From: JBBDWJ01 sp040902925
GTDB lineage: Bacteria; Acidobacteriota; Terriglobia; Bryobacterales; UBA6623
Direction: 5' to 3'
NCBI GenBank assembly: GCA_040902925.1
Contig: JBBDWJ010000123.1
Span: 1-37,375, forward strand
DNA length: 37,375 nt
This document shows positions 15,930 to 25,500 of the stretch, one piece after another. Position 1 is the first letter of the stretch. Each line of letters starts with the position of its first letter. The notes beneath the pieces were generated by a model. That model saw only the letters and a program-made list of their open reading frames with translations. It was not told where the DNA came from and did no database searches. The position numbers and the translations under genes were made by a program.

Positions 15930-16475
15930 ATGCCCGACGATCCGCTCAAGCCAGATGCTGGCCCGCCGGCACGGAAAAGTAACGCTAGCCAACGGATCGT
16001 TCTGGCGGTGGGGTTGCCCGGTTCGGGAAAATCCACCTGGTTTCGAAACCACGGAATCACGCCGCTTTCGAGCGACCATCTCCGCCTGCTGCTGGCCGAT
16101 GATGAAGAGGAGCAAGGCTTCCAGGTCCAGATTTTTCAGGCCTTGCACGACCTGCTGCGCCTGCGCCTCGACCTCGGCCGCGCGGTGAGCTACGTCGACG
16201 CGACCAGCTTCCGCCGCGAGTTCCGCCGCTCGTTCCTCGATATCGCCAGCGAGCGCGGCTGCATACCCGAGGCTCTCTTTTTCGACGTTCCGCTCGATGT
16301 CTGTCTCGCCCGCAATCGCGCGCGTAGCCGCCGCGTACCCGAGGACGTGATGCGCGCCATGTCCGAGAGGCTCGAGCCGCCCACCCTGCAAGAGGGCTTT
16401 CGACGTATCGTCGTAGTCGGCGAACAAGGCCAGACGCTACGCGAAATCGGCGGCAGCGCGGAAAGCGTAAAATAG
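15930..16475 (+). CDS. P-loop kinase-like ATP-binding protein (AAA_33 type)
   Basis: The 181-aa protein has Walker A GLPGSGKST near residue 29-37, a substrate-type LSSDHLR segment, YVDATSFRREFRR and a C-terminal Arg-rich lid (LARNRARSRRVPEDVM). This is the layout of the polynucleotide-kinase/zeta-toxin-like AAA_33 family, which phosphorylates small molecules, nucleic acid ends or tRNA in different members. The substrate cannot be read from the sequence. It stands alone, with no antitoxin-like partner, so a housekeeping kinase is more likely than a toxin. Confidence 0.8.
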   Translation: MPDDPLKPDAGPPARKSNASQRIVLAVGLPGSGKSTWFRNHGITPLSSDHLRLLLADDEEEQGFQVQIFQALHDLLRLRLDLGRAVSYVDATSFRREFRRSFLDIASERGCIPEALFFDVPLDVCLARNRARSRRVPEDVMRAMSERLEPPTLQEGFRRIVVVGEQGQTLREIGGSAESVK

Positions 16476-16742
16476 CGCCGGCCTCGCACCGCGAAGTGCC
16501 AAAGAATACGCTATGCTATCTACGGCAGCACGATAACGTGCGCCGCGCTTTCAGCGCCACGCGGTTGTAATTCGGCCCTCAGGCGCGTCGTGTCCCAAGA
16601 AACATGGCGGTTAGAGAACCGGCTGATCCAGGCCGGAAGCAGGAAGCCACAGGCCGTAGGCTGACAGCGGCGAAACCTTGCGGTGAGCCGTTTGCTTGGA
16701 TCGGGTAAACAGTGTGTGTGGGTCCTTGAAGGAGAATAGTGC

Positions 16743-16994
16743 ATGGACGTAGTACAAATCATAAACGAGCTGCGGCAGGAGCTGGAACGGATCGACAGCT
16801 TGATCCTGGCGCTCGACTCCCTGCAGACGGGCCGGCGGCGAGGCAGACCGCCCAAGCTGCTGCAACAGTTGCGCGCCGCTCGTTCGGGTTCCGCCGACGA
16901 CTTGACGCCGGTCAAGAAGACGCGAAAGAAAAGAAAGGCCGCCTCCAAAGCTGTAAAGAAGTCCGCCGAAAAAAAAGTATCCGCGAGCCCCTAA
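16743..16994 (+). CDS. small basic protein with AT-hook-like motif
   Basis: The 83-aa protein has an N-terminal amphipathic helix (VVQIINELRQELERIDSLI), then RRRGRPPK, which matches the AT-hook core GRP flanked by basic residues, and a Lys-rich tail like those of histone H1-type bacterial proteins. It is preceded by AAGGAG at good spacing. It probably binds DNA as a small nucleoid-associated or regulatory protein. The family is not named with confidence. Confidence 0.7.
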   Translation: MDVVQIINELRQELERIDSLILALDSLQTGRRRGRPPKLLQQLRAARSGSADDLTPVKKTRKKRKAASKAVKKSAEKKVSASP

Positions 16995-17077
16995 CAGCCT
17001 GAGCACGTCCTGGTTCACGAGCCCGTCCTCGTGATTCTCCCCCCAAAGCCCCAGACTTCGCTCCGGTCCGGTGTGAT

Positions 17078-17596
17078 CTAGTGAACCGGCGTGCCGTACG
17101 GCACGAGCGTCTCGATGCGCTCGGCTGTACTGACGCGCGTGATCGTCCACTCTCCGGCGGATTTCGCGAGCAGGAACTGCTGCGCCTCGTTACGGTCCTG
17201 GTAAATGAACTCCACGCGCACTTCGACTTCGCCCCCGGAAAGCGTTTTGGGCTCCGCGACGGCGAAGCCTTTGATCTGCTGGTTGTTTTCGGCCAGGTAT
17301 CGCGCGAACCCGCCCGCGCTCATCTCGTCGCGGCTTTGCTCGATGCGGCGTCGCATCGCTCCGCCATAGCACTCGATGTAGGCGCCGGTATCGCCCCGGC
17401 CGGCGGCATCGAGCATGCGATAGATCGTGTCTTGGGGGCCCGGCCCGGCTTGCGGCGCTGATCTTTTTTGAGGCGCAGTGGAAGCGAGTCCGCCGGAGGT
17501 GGCCAGTTCCCAGCCGGCTTTTCGCCCGATAACCAGCAGGGCGGCGACGGCAATCACGATCATCGTGACGGCGCGAACCTTGGATTCCTTGCTCAT
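17078..17596 (-). CDS. membrane-anchored small protein with NTF2-like domain
   Basis: The 172-aa protein has one transmembrane helix (about 8-27) and a short linker, then a domain of DUF4878/SnoaL-like pattern: MLDAAGRGDTGAYIECYG, then FIYQDRNEAQQFLLAKSAG and WTITRVS. This NTF2-like fold usually lacks a catalytic role in lipoprotein and membrane forms. ATG 17596 lies 35 bp after the stop of the PQQ-like gene on the same strand, so the two are likely co-transcribed. The frame extends upstream into the preceding gene, but the membrane segment directly after Met42 of that frame supports this start. Confidence 0.7.
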   Translation of the reverse strand: MSKESKVRAVTMIVIAVAALLVIGRKAGWELATSGGLASTAPQKRSAPQAGPGPQDTIYRMLDAAGRGDTGAYIECYGGAMRRRIEQSRDEMSAGGFARYLAENNQQIKGFAVAEPKTLSGGEVEVRVEFIYQDRNEAQQFLLAKSAGEWTITRVSTAERIETLVPYGTPVH

Positions 17597-17630
17597 CCGT
17601 CGGCGACACCCTTTAAAGGTAACTCCCAAG

Positions 17631-19031
17631 TCAGCGCATCCCGAAACAATATAGCGCTGCCGCAGTTCGCACGTAGAGCCGCCCATCGGCAATCGCCGGC
17701 GTGGCGAAAATCTCTTCATCCAGAGTGTTCGCGGCCATCAGTTCCTGCTCGCCGCCAGCCCGCAATACCGCAACCACGCCGCTGTTGGAAGCCAGAAAGA
17801 TCTTGCCGTCCGCGGCCACCGGCGACGCATAGTAATTGTCGGGCGCTCCGCGCAGCCGATCCTGCCGCAACAGCCGCCCCGTCGCCGCATCGAGCGTCGT
17901 TAAGATCCCACGATCGTTCAGCATGTAGGCCACGTCCCGGTAGACGACGAGCGAAGGAAGCTGCGGCACCGAGCGTTGATATTTCCAAACCAGCTTCGCG
18001 GTCTCGTCTCCCCGTGAGCCGCGTTGGAACACATACAGCCCATTCTCCGCGGCCATGACCGAACGATGCAGGTTCCACTCACTTTCCTCAATCTTCCCGC
18101 GCCCCTCGGTGTCGATAAAGTCCCAATACTTTTTTGTCCGGGTATCGGACATCTCGTCCCGCTGAATCGCTCCGTCTTTGTTAGCGTCGTCCCGTGAGAG
18201 CAGTTCCTGCCACTTGGGAAGCACCACCTGGTTGCCCGGGTCGTTCCCTGGCGTGTTGAACCCGCTGACATACACTAAGTCTCCAGCGATAACAGGCACC
18301 GATTTCATCTCGCTCGGTAATCCAACGACCCACCACATCGCATCGCCATCGCTTGCGGAGTAGACGTCCATCCGGAAACTTGCCGGGGCCAGGATCAGCG
18401 ACGGGCCTGCCGCACTCTCTACCACCACTGGCGTCGATGATCCGCTTAGCGCTTCCGGCCGAGGCTTTTGCCAGCGAACTTTGCCATCGTTCCGGCCCAC
18501 GGCCGTGATGAACGAATCCTTGTCTTGATCGATGACGAGCACCACCACGTCATCGGCCAGAATAGGCGAGACGCCGACGCCGTAAACATTCCTGAAAGGA
18601 CCCAACGGGAGCCGCCACCGTTCCTTTCCATCCCGGGTGTAGCTCAACAGCCCGAAATCCGGAAAAAACGTGTAAACGTTCTCGTCATCGGCCACCGGAG
18701 TCGGTGAAGCCGGGTTGTTCAAGTTATGCAGCTTCTCCCGCCGCGACCGCGGAGCCTCGCGCTTCCAGACAATCCGGCCGCTGCCCGCTTCCAGACACAG
18801 TGTGTAGAGCCGGTCGCCCTCGACCGCCGTCAAGTAAATGCGTTCGCCGGAAAGGATCGGGGACGAATGTCCCGGAGGCAATTCCTGCCGCCAGATGAGA
18901 TTTTTCGCCGCTCCGAACTCCGCCGGTAGCCCAGTGCTCTCCGAAATCCCTGTCCCGTTGGGGCCTCGAAATCGATCCCACTGCCCCCATACTGCTCCAC
19001 TCAGCAACAGGACCAGGCACACGATTCGCAT
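17631..19031 (-). CDS. secreted PQQ-binding-like beta-propeller with EF-hand insert
   Basis: The 466-aa protein has a signal peptide (MRIVCLVLLLSGAVWGQ) and the WDRFRGPNGTG start typical of acidobacterial and planctomycete outer-membrane-biogenesis or PQQ-like propellers, followed by repeated blades (LEAGSGRIVWKRE, GKVRWQKP, LDAATGRLLRQD). Inserted between blades are two EF-hand-like loops, DANKDGAIQRDE and the weaker DTEGRGKIEESE, which may bind calcium. No dehydrogenase active-site residues are evident, so a binding or scaffold role is likely. The following gene (17078-17596) is close behind on the same strand. Confidence 0.85.
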   Translation of the reverse strand: MRIVCLVLLLSGAVWGQWDRFRGPNGTGISESTGLPAEFGAAKNLIWRQELPPGHSSPILSGERIYLTAVEGDRLYTLCLEAGSGRIVWKREAPRSRREKLHNLNNPASPTPVADDENVYTFFPDFGLLSYTRDGKERWRLPLGPFRNVYGVGVSPILADDVVVLVIDQDKDSFITAVGRNDGKVRWQKPRPEALSGSSTPVVVESAAGPSLILAPASFRMDVYSASDGDAMWWVVGLPSEMKSVPVIAGDLVYVSGFNTPGNDPGNQVVLPKWQELLSRDDANKDGAIQRDEMSDTRTKKYWDFIDTEGRGKIEESEWNLHRSVMAAENGLYVFQRGSRGDETAKLVWKYQRSVPQLPSLVVYRDVAYMLNDRGILTTLDAATGRLLRQDRLRGAPDNYYASPVAADGKIFLASNSGVVAVLRAGGEQELMAANTLDEEIFATPAIADGRLYVRTAAALYCFGMR

Positions 19032-19229
19032 GCCCCAATCATCACATAGGCATCACATAGGCAGGGACAGGTCGAAGAGTTTAGGCTCGGCTCATAGAAA
19101 GCAGCTCGTGTAGGATGATCGCCGCGGTTTTCTTGCCTGCCTCCGGAGGGACTCGAAGGACGTTCGCTCACCCCAGCATTGGCCAAGGCCGGAATCGAAA
19201 CATCATGGGGGTTCCGCTGGAGAATCGGT
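19032..19229. other. intergenic region with an 11-bp tandem duplication
   Basis: CATCACATAGG is repeated head-to-tail at 19040-19050 and 19051-19061. Nothing else is recognised before the DinB promoter. Confidence 0.5.
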
Positions 19230-19259
19230 TTGCCCGAACATGGAGCGCGGGCGTATACT
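19230..19259 (+). promoter_or_regulatory. putative sigma-70 promoter of DinB-like gene
   Basis: TTGCCC (19230-19235) and TATACT (19254-19259) are separated by 18 bp. Transcription would start near 19266, about 60 bases before the ATG, which follows an AGGGAGG ribosome-binding site. Confidence 0.6.
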
Positions 19260-19324
19260 CGTGCTGCACAGACCGCCAAACCGGAACGCTGGTTTGAGCC
19301 GCCGTTCCACGCCAGGGAGGAACC

Positions 19325-19840
19325 ATGATGAATCGCTGCCGTATGATCCTGTTCGTTGCGGCGTTCGCCGCCTTGCCCGCGCAGGCGCAGGACAATGCGC
19401 TGAGTACCGAGGCGCAACAGGCCTGGACGCGCACCAGCAACAACGTCGTTGCCGCGGCTGAAAAGATGCCCGCGGAAAACTACAGCTTCAAACCGGCCCC
19501 CGAGAGCCAGAGCTTCGGCGATCTGGTGGCCCATACCGCCAACTCCGCCATGGGAGCTTGCTCGGGTTTGAGCGGTGAGCGCAAACAGGCCGGCGCCGAA
19601 CCCGCCGGCTCCAAGGACAGTCTGACGGCTGCCCTCAAAGCCGCCATGGCCGAATGCGAAAAGGCCTATGGTTCGGTCACCGGCGCGAACGCCACCGAAA
19701 TGATCGAGGGCCGCCGCGGCAGCCGGTCACGGCTTGGAACTTTGTGGGGCAACACGGTCCACATTGAGCACGAGTATGCCCAGATGGCGGTACATCTGCG
19801 CCTGAAAGGCATTGTGCCGCCGTCTAGCGAACGCCGCTAA
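19325..19840 (+). CDS. exported DinB-family protein
   Basis: The 171-aa protein has a signal peptide (MILFVAAFAALPAQAQ) and then a DinB-fold four-helix bundle. His residues in DLVAHTANS and in NTVHIEHEYAQMAVHLRLKG are placed like the metal triad of DinB/YfiT proteins. DinB proteins bind a divalent metal and many act as thiol-dependent transferases, but exported acidobacterial versions have no assigned activity. It has its own promoter and ribosome-binding site and looks monocistronic. Confidence 0.85.
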   Translation: MMNRCRMILFVAAFAALPAQAQDNALSTEAQQAWTRTSNNVVAAAEKMPAENYSFKPAPESQSFGDLVAHTANSAMGACSGLSGERKQAGAEPAGSKDSLTAALKAAMAECEKAYGSVTGANATEMIEGRRGSRSRLGTLWGNTVHIEHEYAQMAVHLRLKGIVPPSSERR

Positions 19841-19972
19841 GCCGGGTTCCGCCATCAGCATGGCGTTGCGCGTGTAGACCCAAGCACGCCCCTCGCTACG
19901 CCGCCTTGAGTGGGGCGGGATAGGGGATTTCCCCAATCGCCGATTTGAGCGGCGCGGCGGCTTAATAGGAGT

Positions 19973-20725
19973 GTGTCGGCCGCTGCCGATTCCGCCGCCC
20001 TTCCTGACTCCTGGTGCCCTTCGTGCGTCCAGCCGATTTCGGGCGATGTGCGTTTCTGTGTCGCCTGCGGGGCTGATCTGATGAACCCCTTTGGTCCGCG
20101 CGTCGACCCGCTTGCCGCGAGTCACGCAGCGGGCTCGTGGAGTCCGGACGGGTTCGCGGATCCCGTCAGCGCGAGCCAACCCGCGGGCTCGTGGAGTCCG
20201 CTTCCTGGGGAGACGTTCCCGCACGCCGCCAACTTGTCAGCGGCGAACTTTGGAGAGCGGCTTGCCGCCCACCTCATCGATCAGGCGGCGATCTTCGCCG
20301 TGGCATGGTTTGTGGGCAGGCCCCTGGGCGCCACGCTCGGCGGCTTCCTATACGCCGGCTCGTCGCCGTTCACGTCAGAGGTAGTGTCGTACGTCGGCGC
20401 GATGCTGGTGGCAGCCTCGACAAGCATGGTCTTCGAGGTCTACTTGGTCGCCTCCGGCTGGCAGGCGACGCCGGGCAAACGCGCCCTGGGCCTCAAGGTG
20501 ACCGACCTGCGGAACAAGCCAATCGGCTACGGGCGCGCTTTTGGCCGCTACACGATGAAAGGCCTTTCCGGGTCAGTATTTTGCATGGGCTTCCTGGTCC
20601 AGCCTTTCACGGCCAGAAAGCAGGCTCTCCATGACCTGCTGGCCGGAACCCTGGTCGTTCGAAGTTCAGCACCGGAAAACCAACGACTGCCGACCCTTCC
20701 CCCGGCCGCTTCAGAGCCGTCCTGA
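19973..20725 (+). CDS. zinc-ribbon RDD-family membrane protein
   Basis: The 250-aa protein begins with a zinc ribbon (CPSC then CVAC), then a linker with the AGSWSP segment repeated twice (about 52-76), then an RDD membrane domain (about 90-230): AAHLIDQAAIFAVAWFVG opening helix, GWQATPGKRALGLKVTDL loop and ARKQALHDLLAGTLVV end. RDD proteins are small membrane proteins, some linked to ion exchange. The GTG at 19973 is only one base from AGGAG, which is too close, so the real start may be elsewhere or the mRNA may be unusual. No in-frame start lies upstream. Confidence 0.8.
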   Translation: MSAAADSAALPDSWCPSCVQPISGDVRFCVACGADLMNPFGPRVDPLAASHAAGSWSPDGFADPVSASQPAGSWSPLPGETFPHAANLSAANFGERLAAHLIDQAAIFAVAWFVGRPLGATLGGFLYAGSSPFTSEVVSYVGAMLVAASTSMVFEVYLVASGWQATPGKRALGLKVTDLRNKPIGYGRAFGRYTMKGLSGSVFCMGFLVQPFTARKQALHDLLAGTLVVRSSAPENQRLPTLPPAASEPS

Positions 20726-21013
20726 ACCCCCTTGACGGAGCATTAACTCGCCGCTCTCGTCGGCGCGTTCAGTAAGTATTTCTAAATCAATAACTTAATG
20801 GTTGACGGGACTCGGCCAGGCGCTACGCGTCGTGGAGACCGACTTCCCCATATGGGCCGTGCGCGGCGAGGATTCTCTGACATTAGGCACGTTAAGGTAT
20901 ATGACCGATCGCCAGCGTACTCTGGGCCGTACGCCACATAGTACTGTAGTAGGGATCGAAAAAAGTACCAATGCTCTATTGGCAATAAGGTGATTCGAAC
21001 CCGAAACTAGGTT
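20726..21013. other. intergenic region, less GC-rich
   Basis: No gene is found. A short inverted repeat, TAAGT/ACTTA, encloses an A/T-rich segment near 20772-20796. A TTCGAA-containing piece near 20990 superficially resembles a tRNA T-arm but does not fold. Confidence 0.3.
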
Positions 21014-21016
21014 GTG

Positions 21017-22546
21017 ATGGGATCTACAAGACCGACTTTTCAACTCCGATCTGTGGCAGCCGTTGCAGCTCTCTGGATCGCTGCCCTGGCCGCGGCTCCA
21101 GGCGCGGCTGCGGCGACCTACTACGTGGCTCCCGGCGGCTCCGATTTGAGTGACGGCTCCGAGGCATCGCCGTTCGGAACGATCCAGCGTGCCGCCGATG
21201 CCGTCAACCCCGGGGACATCGTGATCCTGCGTGACGGAACCTACGTGGGGAACGGCGAGACGATAGTCCGTTTGGACCGCTCCGGTACGGCGGACCAGTG
21301 GATCACCTTCCGCGCCGAAAACGAGTGGGGAGCGGTTCTTGACGGCCAGGATTTCACCACCGCTCACGGCGTTTCGCTGTCGGACGGAGTCGGTTACCTT
21401 CGCTTCGAAGGGTTGCAGGTGCAGCGCACCTTGGCCAGCGGCTTTGCGGCCGGCAACGAAACCCACGACATCTACTACTACCGCAACCTGTTGCACGACA
21501 TCGGGCGCATTTGCAGCGACGCGATGGGCGACTACGTTGGATTCCGCGACAAACGCACGTCGGTGCGCATGGTGTATGACAGCAACGTGCTGCATACGAT
21601 CGGGCGGCTGCATCTGTCACCGGGCTGCGTCCCGTTCACAACCCACTACCAGAACCACGATGACGGGATGTCGCTGCATGGTCACGGCATCAAGATCATC
21701 AACAACGTGTTTTCCGATTTTCGCAGCGGCTGGGCGATTCAGAGCTCGGGTGGCGCCAGCGACTGGCTGATCGCCAACAATACGTTCGCCTTTCCGAACC
21801 CCAATCGGGAAGGGCAGATCGTTCTTTGGCAAGACAATACAAATTTCACGATCGCCAACAACATCTTTTATCAACCGGCCGGCGCGGCCATCGTGCTGGC
21901 GCCCTGCTCGAACAAGACGAACGTCATCGTGCGGAACAACATCAGTACCGCCGATATGATCCTTGACAACGATACCGGGCGCAATCGCTGCCAGAGCTTG
22001 CAACTTGCCTCCAACCGCGTCTCGACTGACCCGCGGATGATCGATCCGGAGCGCTTGAATTTCCGGCTGACCAACGGCAGTTTGGCCCTCGATGCTGGGG
22101 AGGCGAGTCTGAGCCCGGTTGTCGATCATGATGGCGCGCCCCGCCCGCAGGGAAAAGGGTACGATATCGGCGCTTTTGAGTTCGGCGACGGCGCCGCGGA
22201 CACTTCCGCTCCGCTGGTGACGATTTCGAGCCCTGCCGCTGGCGAAACCGTATCGGGCGAGGTGAACATTGCCGCGGCCGCAACCGACGACGTGGCCGTG
22301 CTGGGGGTTCAAGTCCGCGTCAATGACGATGCCCTCGGCCCGGAAGGCGCGGTCAGCAATTACACTATGTCGTGGGACACCACGAAGGTGCCGAATGGCT
22401 TGTACGTCCTTACCGTCATGGCGCGTGACGCGGCCGGCAATGTCGGCACGACGGCGGTAACCATTTTCGTACACAACAGAGAGGACGCTGACCGGCTTCG
22501 CTCGCATCCGATACGGTCACGCACCCGCGCCGGCGACGGCCAGTAG
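21017..22546 (+). CDS. secreted right-handed beta-helix protein
   Basis: The protein has a signal peptide (AVAALWIAALAAAPGAAAA) and a DUF1565-type start, YYVAPGGSDLSDGSEASPFG. Parallel beta-helix coils follow, with repeated NN-F/I motifs (IINNVFSDF, IANNTFAF, IANNIFYQ, VRNNIST), then a choice-of-anchor Q-like end, SLALDAGEASLSPVVDHDG with YDIGAFEFG. The C-terminal 90 residues are an Ig-like domain, VTISSPAAGETVSGEVNI to DAAGNVG. Such proteins are extracellular polysaccharide lyases or binding proteins; the catalytic residues are not identified. GTG 21014 is an alternative start three bases upstream. It converges with the kinase fusion gene 20 bp away. Confidence 0.85.
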   Translation: MGSTRPTFQLRSVAAVAALWIAALAAAPGAAAATYYVAPGGSDLSDGSEASPFGTIQRAADAVNPGDIVILRDGTYVGNGETIVRLDRSGTADQWITFRAENEWGAVLDGQDFTTAHGVSLSDGVGYLRFEGLQVQRTLASGFAAGNETHDIYYYRNLLHDIGRICSDAMGDYVGFRDKRTSVRMVYDSNVLHTIGRLHLSPGCVPFTTHYQNHDDGMSLHGHGIKIINNVFSDFRSGWAIQSSGGASDWLIANNTFAFPNPNREGQIVLWQDNTNFTIANNIFYQPAGAAIVLAPCSNKTNVIVRNNISTADMILDNDTGRNRCQSLQLASNRVSTDPRMIDPERLNFRLTNGSLALDAGEASLSPVVDHDGAPRPQGKGYDIGAFEFGDGAADTSAPLVTISSPAAGETVSGEVNIAAAATDDVAVLGVQVRVNDDALGPEGAVSNYTMSWDTTKVPNGLYVLTVMARDAAGNVGTTAVTIFVHNREDADRLRSHPIRSRTRAGDGQ

Positions 22547-22566
22547 TGCTGGTGCGCCCGCCGGCC

Positions 22567-25500
22567 TTAGGGGCCTGTCGTCATGAAGATGTCTGTGTTG
22601 TAGTAATCACGCTGGACGAAAAGCATCGTCGCTTCGTCCGGTGAGACGGCCAGGCCCGAAGGACCGCTGACGACTATCCCGGGGATCTTTCCCACTTGAA
22701 GCACCGCTCCGGTCGCCAGATCGAGGCGATAGAGCGGCGAGTCGCTGCGGTCCCGCGGCAGTCTCCCTCGAAATCCTTTGAAGTACAGCCCGCCTCCCGC
22801 GATCGTCCAATATCGTTCCACTCCAACGTCCGCAAGGGCGGCGACCGGCGTTTCCTCTCCGGTTTCCAGGTCGTGCCGCCAGATTCCCAGCTCTTTTTCG
22901 TCTTCGCTTCGCGTGAAGTAAAGGATCGGGCGGTTGGGGTCCTCGATGCACTCGAAGCCCCGTAAGGTCGTCACTCTTTCGGCAGTTCCTCCGAGGGCGG
23001 GGACGCGCCAGATGCGCGGGGTGCCGTCGCGGTCCGAGGAGAAATAGATCCAGCGGCCGTTTCGCGACCAGCGCGGAAGAATGTCTTCGCCGGGATGATC
23101 GGTGACGCGGCGGGGCATGCCACCGGAGGCGTCGATCACATAAATGTCGGCCGGCCTCTGGTCGCGATGGTCGAATGCGATTGCCTGGCCGTCAGGAGAC
23201 CAGGATGGGCTACCGGCCAGCGAGCGGTCGAATTGGGTGATCTGGCGGGGAGCGGCGCCGTTCGGTTCGGATACCCAGATCTCGTAAGAGCCAGAGCGGT
23301 TGGACGAAAATGCCACTAGGCGCCCATCCGGCGAGAATGTGGGGCTGTCTTCGTCCCAGGTGGAGAGGATCGCCGGCACAGGTGGCTGCTCCGCTGCTGG
23401 AGAGCCAGGGCTGCTGATGGCGCGCTTCCAGATATTGCTGTCGCCGGAACGAAGCGAATAGGCGATCGAGTTCGCCGCTGGAGATACCGCGGGGTAGAGG
23501 ATTCGCTGGCTGGCGATACCCGGGCCGGTTGTCCTGCCGGTCAGCAGATTCAATTCCAAAAGGTGCCCGCCTACTTGGCCCTGTGGTGAAGGAAATATCA
23601 GGCGAGCGCTGTCGGGCGTCCAACCGAGACCGCCGAAGGTGTCGGCGGGATAGGTTTTCTCGGTCCCGTCGCGGAGCGAGATGACGACGACGGCCGTAGC
23701 GGAGTGCTTCTCGTCGCGCACGAAAGCGAGACTTTTGCCGTCGGGCGACCACTGGGGAAAGGCCTCGCCAAGTCCCTCGGGCACGGTCCGGCTGGCTGGG
23801 CGGGATTTGCCGGCATCGATATCGAAGACGTAAACCCGATTGGCTTGGTCACCGTTTTGACGATCCACGACCGCAAGCGTTTTGCCATCGCGGCTCCACG
23901 ACAGGCCCAAGGCAACACCTGCCGCGCGACTCTCTCCGATCAATCGTTCCGAGCCGCCCGCGGAAGGGACAAGGCGAAGCTCGTGGCGGTCTTCGGAGAG
24001 CTGGCGGAGGAACGCTATCGTTTCGCCGTCCGGAGAAAACGCCGGACTCCAGTCCCTCTTGGGGTCATGAGTGAGGCGTGGGGCGCCGGCGCCGCTGACG
24101 GCCATCAAGTAAATGTCGCGGTTCTCGCCCTGCGGGCCCGTCCAGACGAATGCAAGGCGCGCGCCGTCGGGCGAAAACGCCGGTTCAGTCTCTTCGCCCA
24201 CGAAGCTGGTGAACGGCCGCGTTCCAGGTGGTGGAGCCGCGACCACCGGGTCCGTTGATAAACCGGCCTGGAGGGCGGGCGGTACTTCGCCCAAAACGCC
24301 GTTCGCCCGATTGCCTCGCAGCAGCATATCGCGGAGAAGAAGGGAGCAGAGGACGAGCGCCAAAAGAACCGCGGCAGCGGCTAGCGTCCGCCTAAAGTTG
24401 TCTTGCAGGAGCAGGCCAGCCAACACGTTACCTGAGGATCCAGGGGCAGCCTCATTCGGTGTCAGCGCGAGCGGTCCATCCGCCGCCAAGATGGCTGAGG
24501 GGCCGGACCTCCATTGGTCGCTCAGCGTGCGCAGATAAACGGCGATCTCTTGCGCCGTCGATGGCCGGGCAACAGGCTCCTTGGCGAGGCACCGGGAGAC
24601 GAGAAACTCGAGCTCCGCCGTCACACCCGCGCGCACCGCAGAGAGCGGCTCCGGTTTCTGCTGGTCGATTTCGTAGAGCAGGACCTGATCGTATTGGCCC
24701 TGGAACGGCCGCCGGCCGGCGATCATTTCGTACATCACAACGCCAAGCGACCAGATGTCGCTGCGGTGATCCACGTCAAGGCCGCGCGCCTGCTCGGGCG
24801 ACATATAAGCGACCGTACCCATGGCGATGGGGAAGCGGGTAAGCCGCGAACCTTCGGCTAGGCGCGCCAGGCCGAAATCCATAATCCTGACCTGCCCGTC
24901 GCTGGCAAGCAGAATGTTTGCCGGTTTGATGTCGCGATGGATGATTCCCCTGTTGTGCGCCGCCTGGAGCCCCCGGGCAATCTGCTCCGCGATATCGACG
25001 GCTTCTTTGATCGGCCGCGGCCCGCGCTCGATTCTCGCTTCCAGGCTTTCTCCCTCGATGAAAGCCATCGCGATGAAGAGTTGGCCGTCAGCTTCGTCGA
25101 TCTCGTAAACGGTGCAGATGTTCGGGTGGTTGAGGGCGGCGGCGGAGCGCGCTTCGCGCAGGAAGCGCTGCTTGGCCTGCTCGTCGTTCAACAAATGCTC
25201 GGCCAGAAATTTCAGAGCGACCATGCGCTCGAGCTTGGTGTCCTCGGCTTTGTAGACCACGCCCATGCCGCCTTCACCGAGTTTTTCGAGCACACGGTAG
25301 TGTGAGACGGTGCGCTCCGCGGGCATGGCCGTGCGAGATCCGGTAGTTTGCGTGACGGCGATTTGAGCGCGGGCACGGAGAAGGCCTCCGGCGTCACCGG
25401 AACCGTCGCGTCTTTCTGAGCCATTGCGCCCTTCTGAGCTGTTGCGCCCTTCTATGGCGCCGATAAAACGATATCCCCGCCGTGGAAGGCCTTCGATGAA

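Noticed and set aside
20985..21005. tRNA-like T-arm (GGTTCGAAT on the minus strand)
   Set aside because: The bases flanking the loop do not pair into a T-stem and no acceptor or anticodon arm can be built.
20795..21613. Long antisense open frame opposite the beta-helix gene
   Set aside because: It has no recognisable content; the opposite strand encodes a clear secreted protein with signal peptide and repeats.
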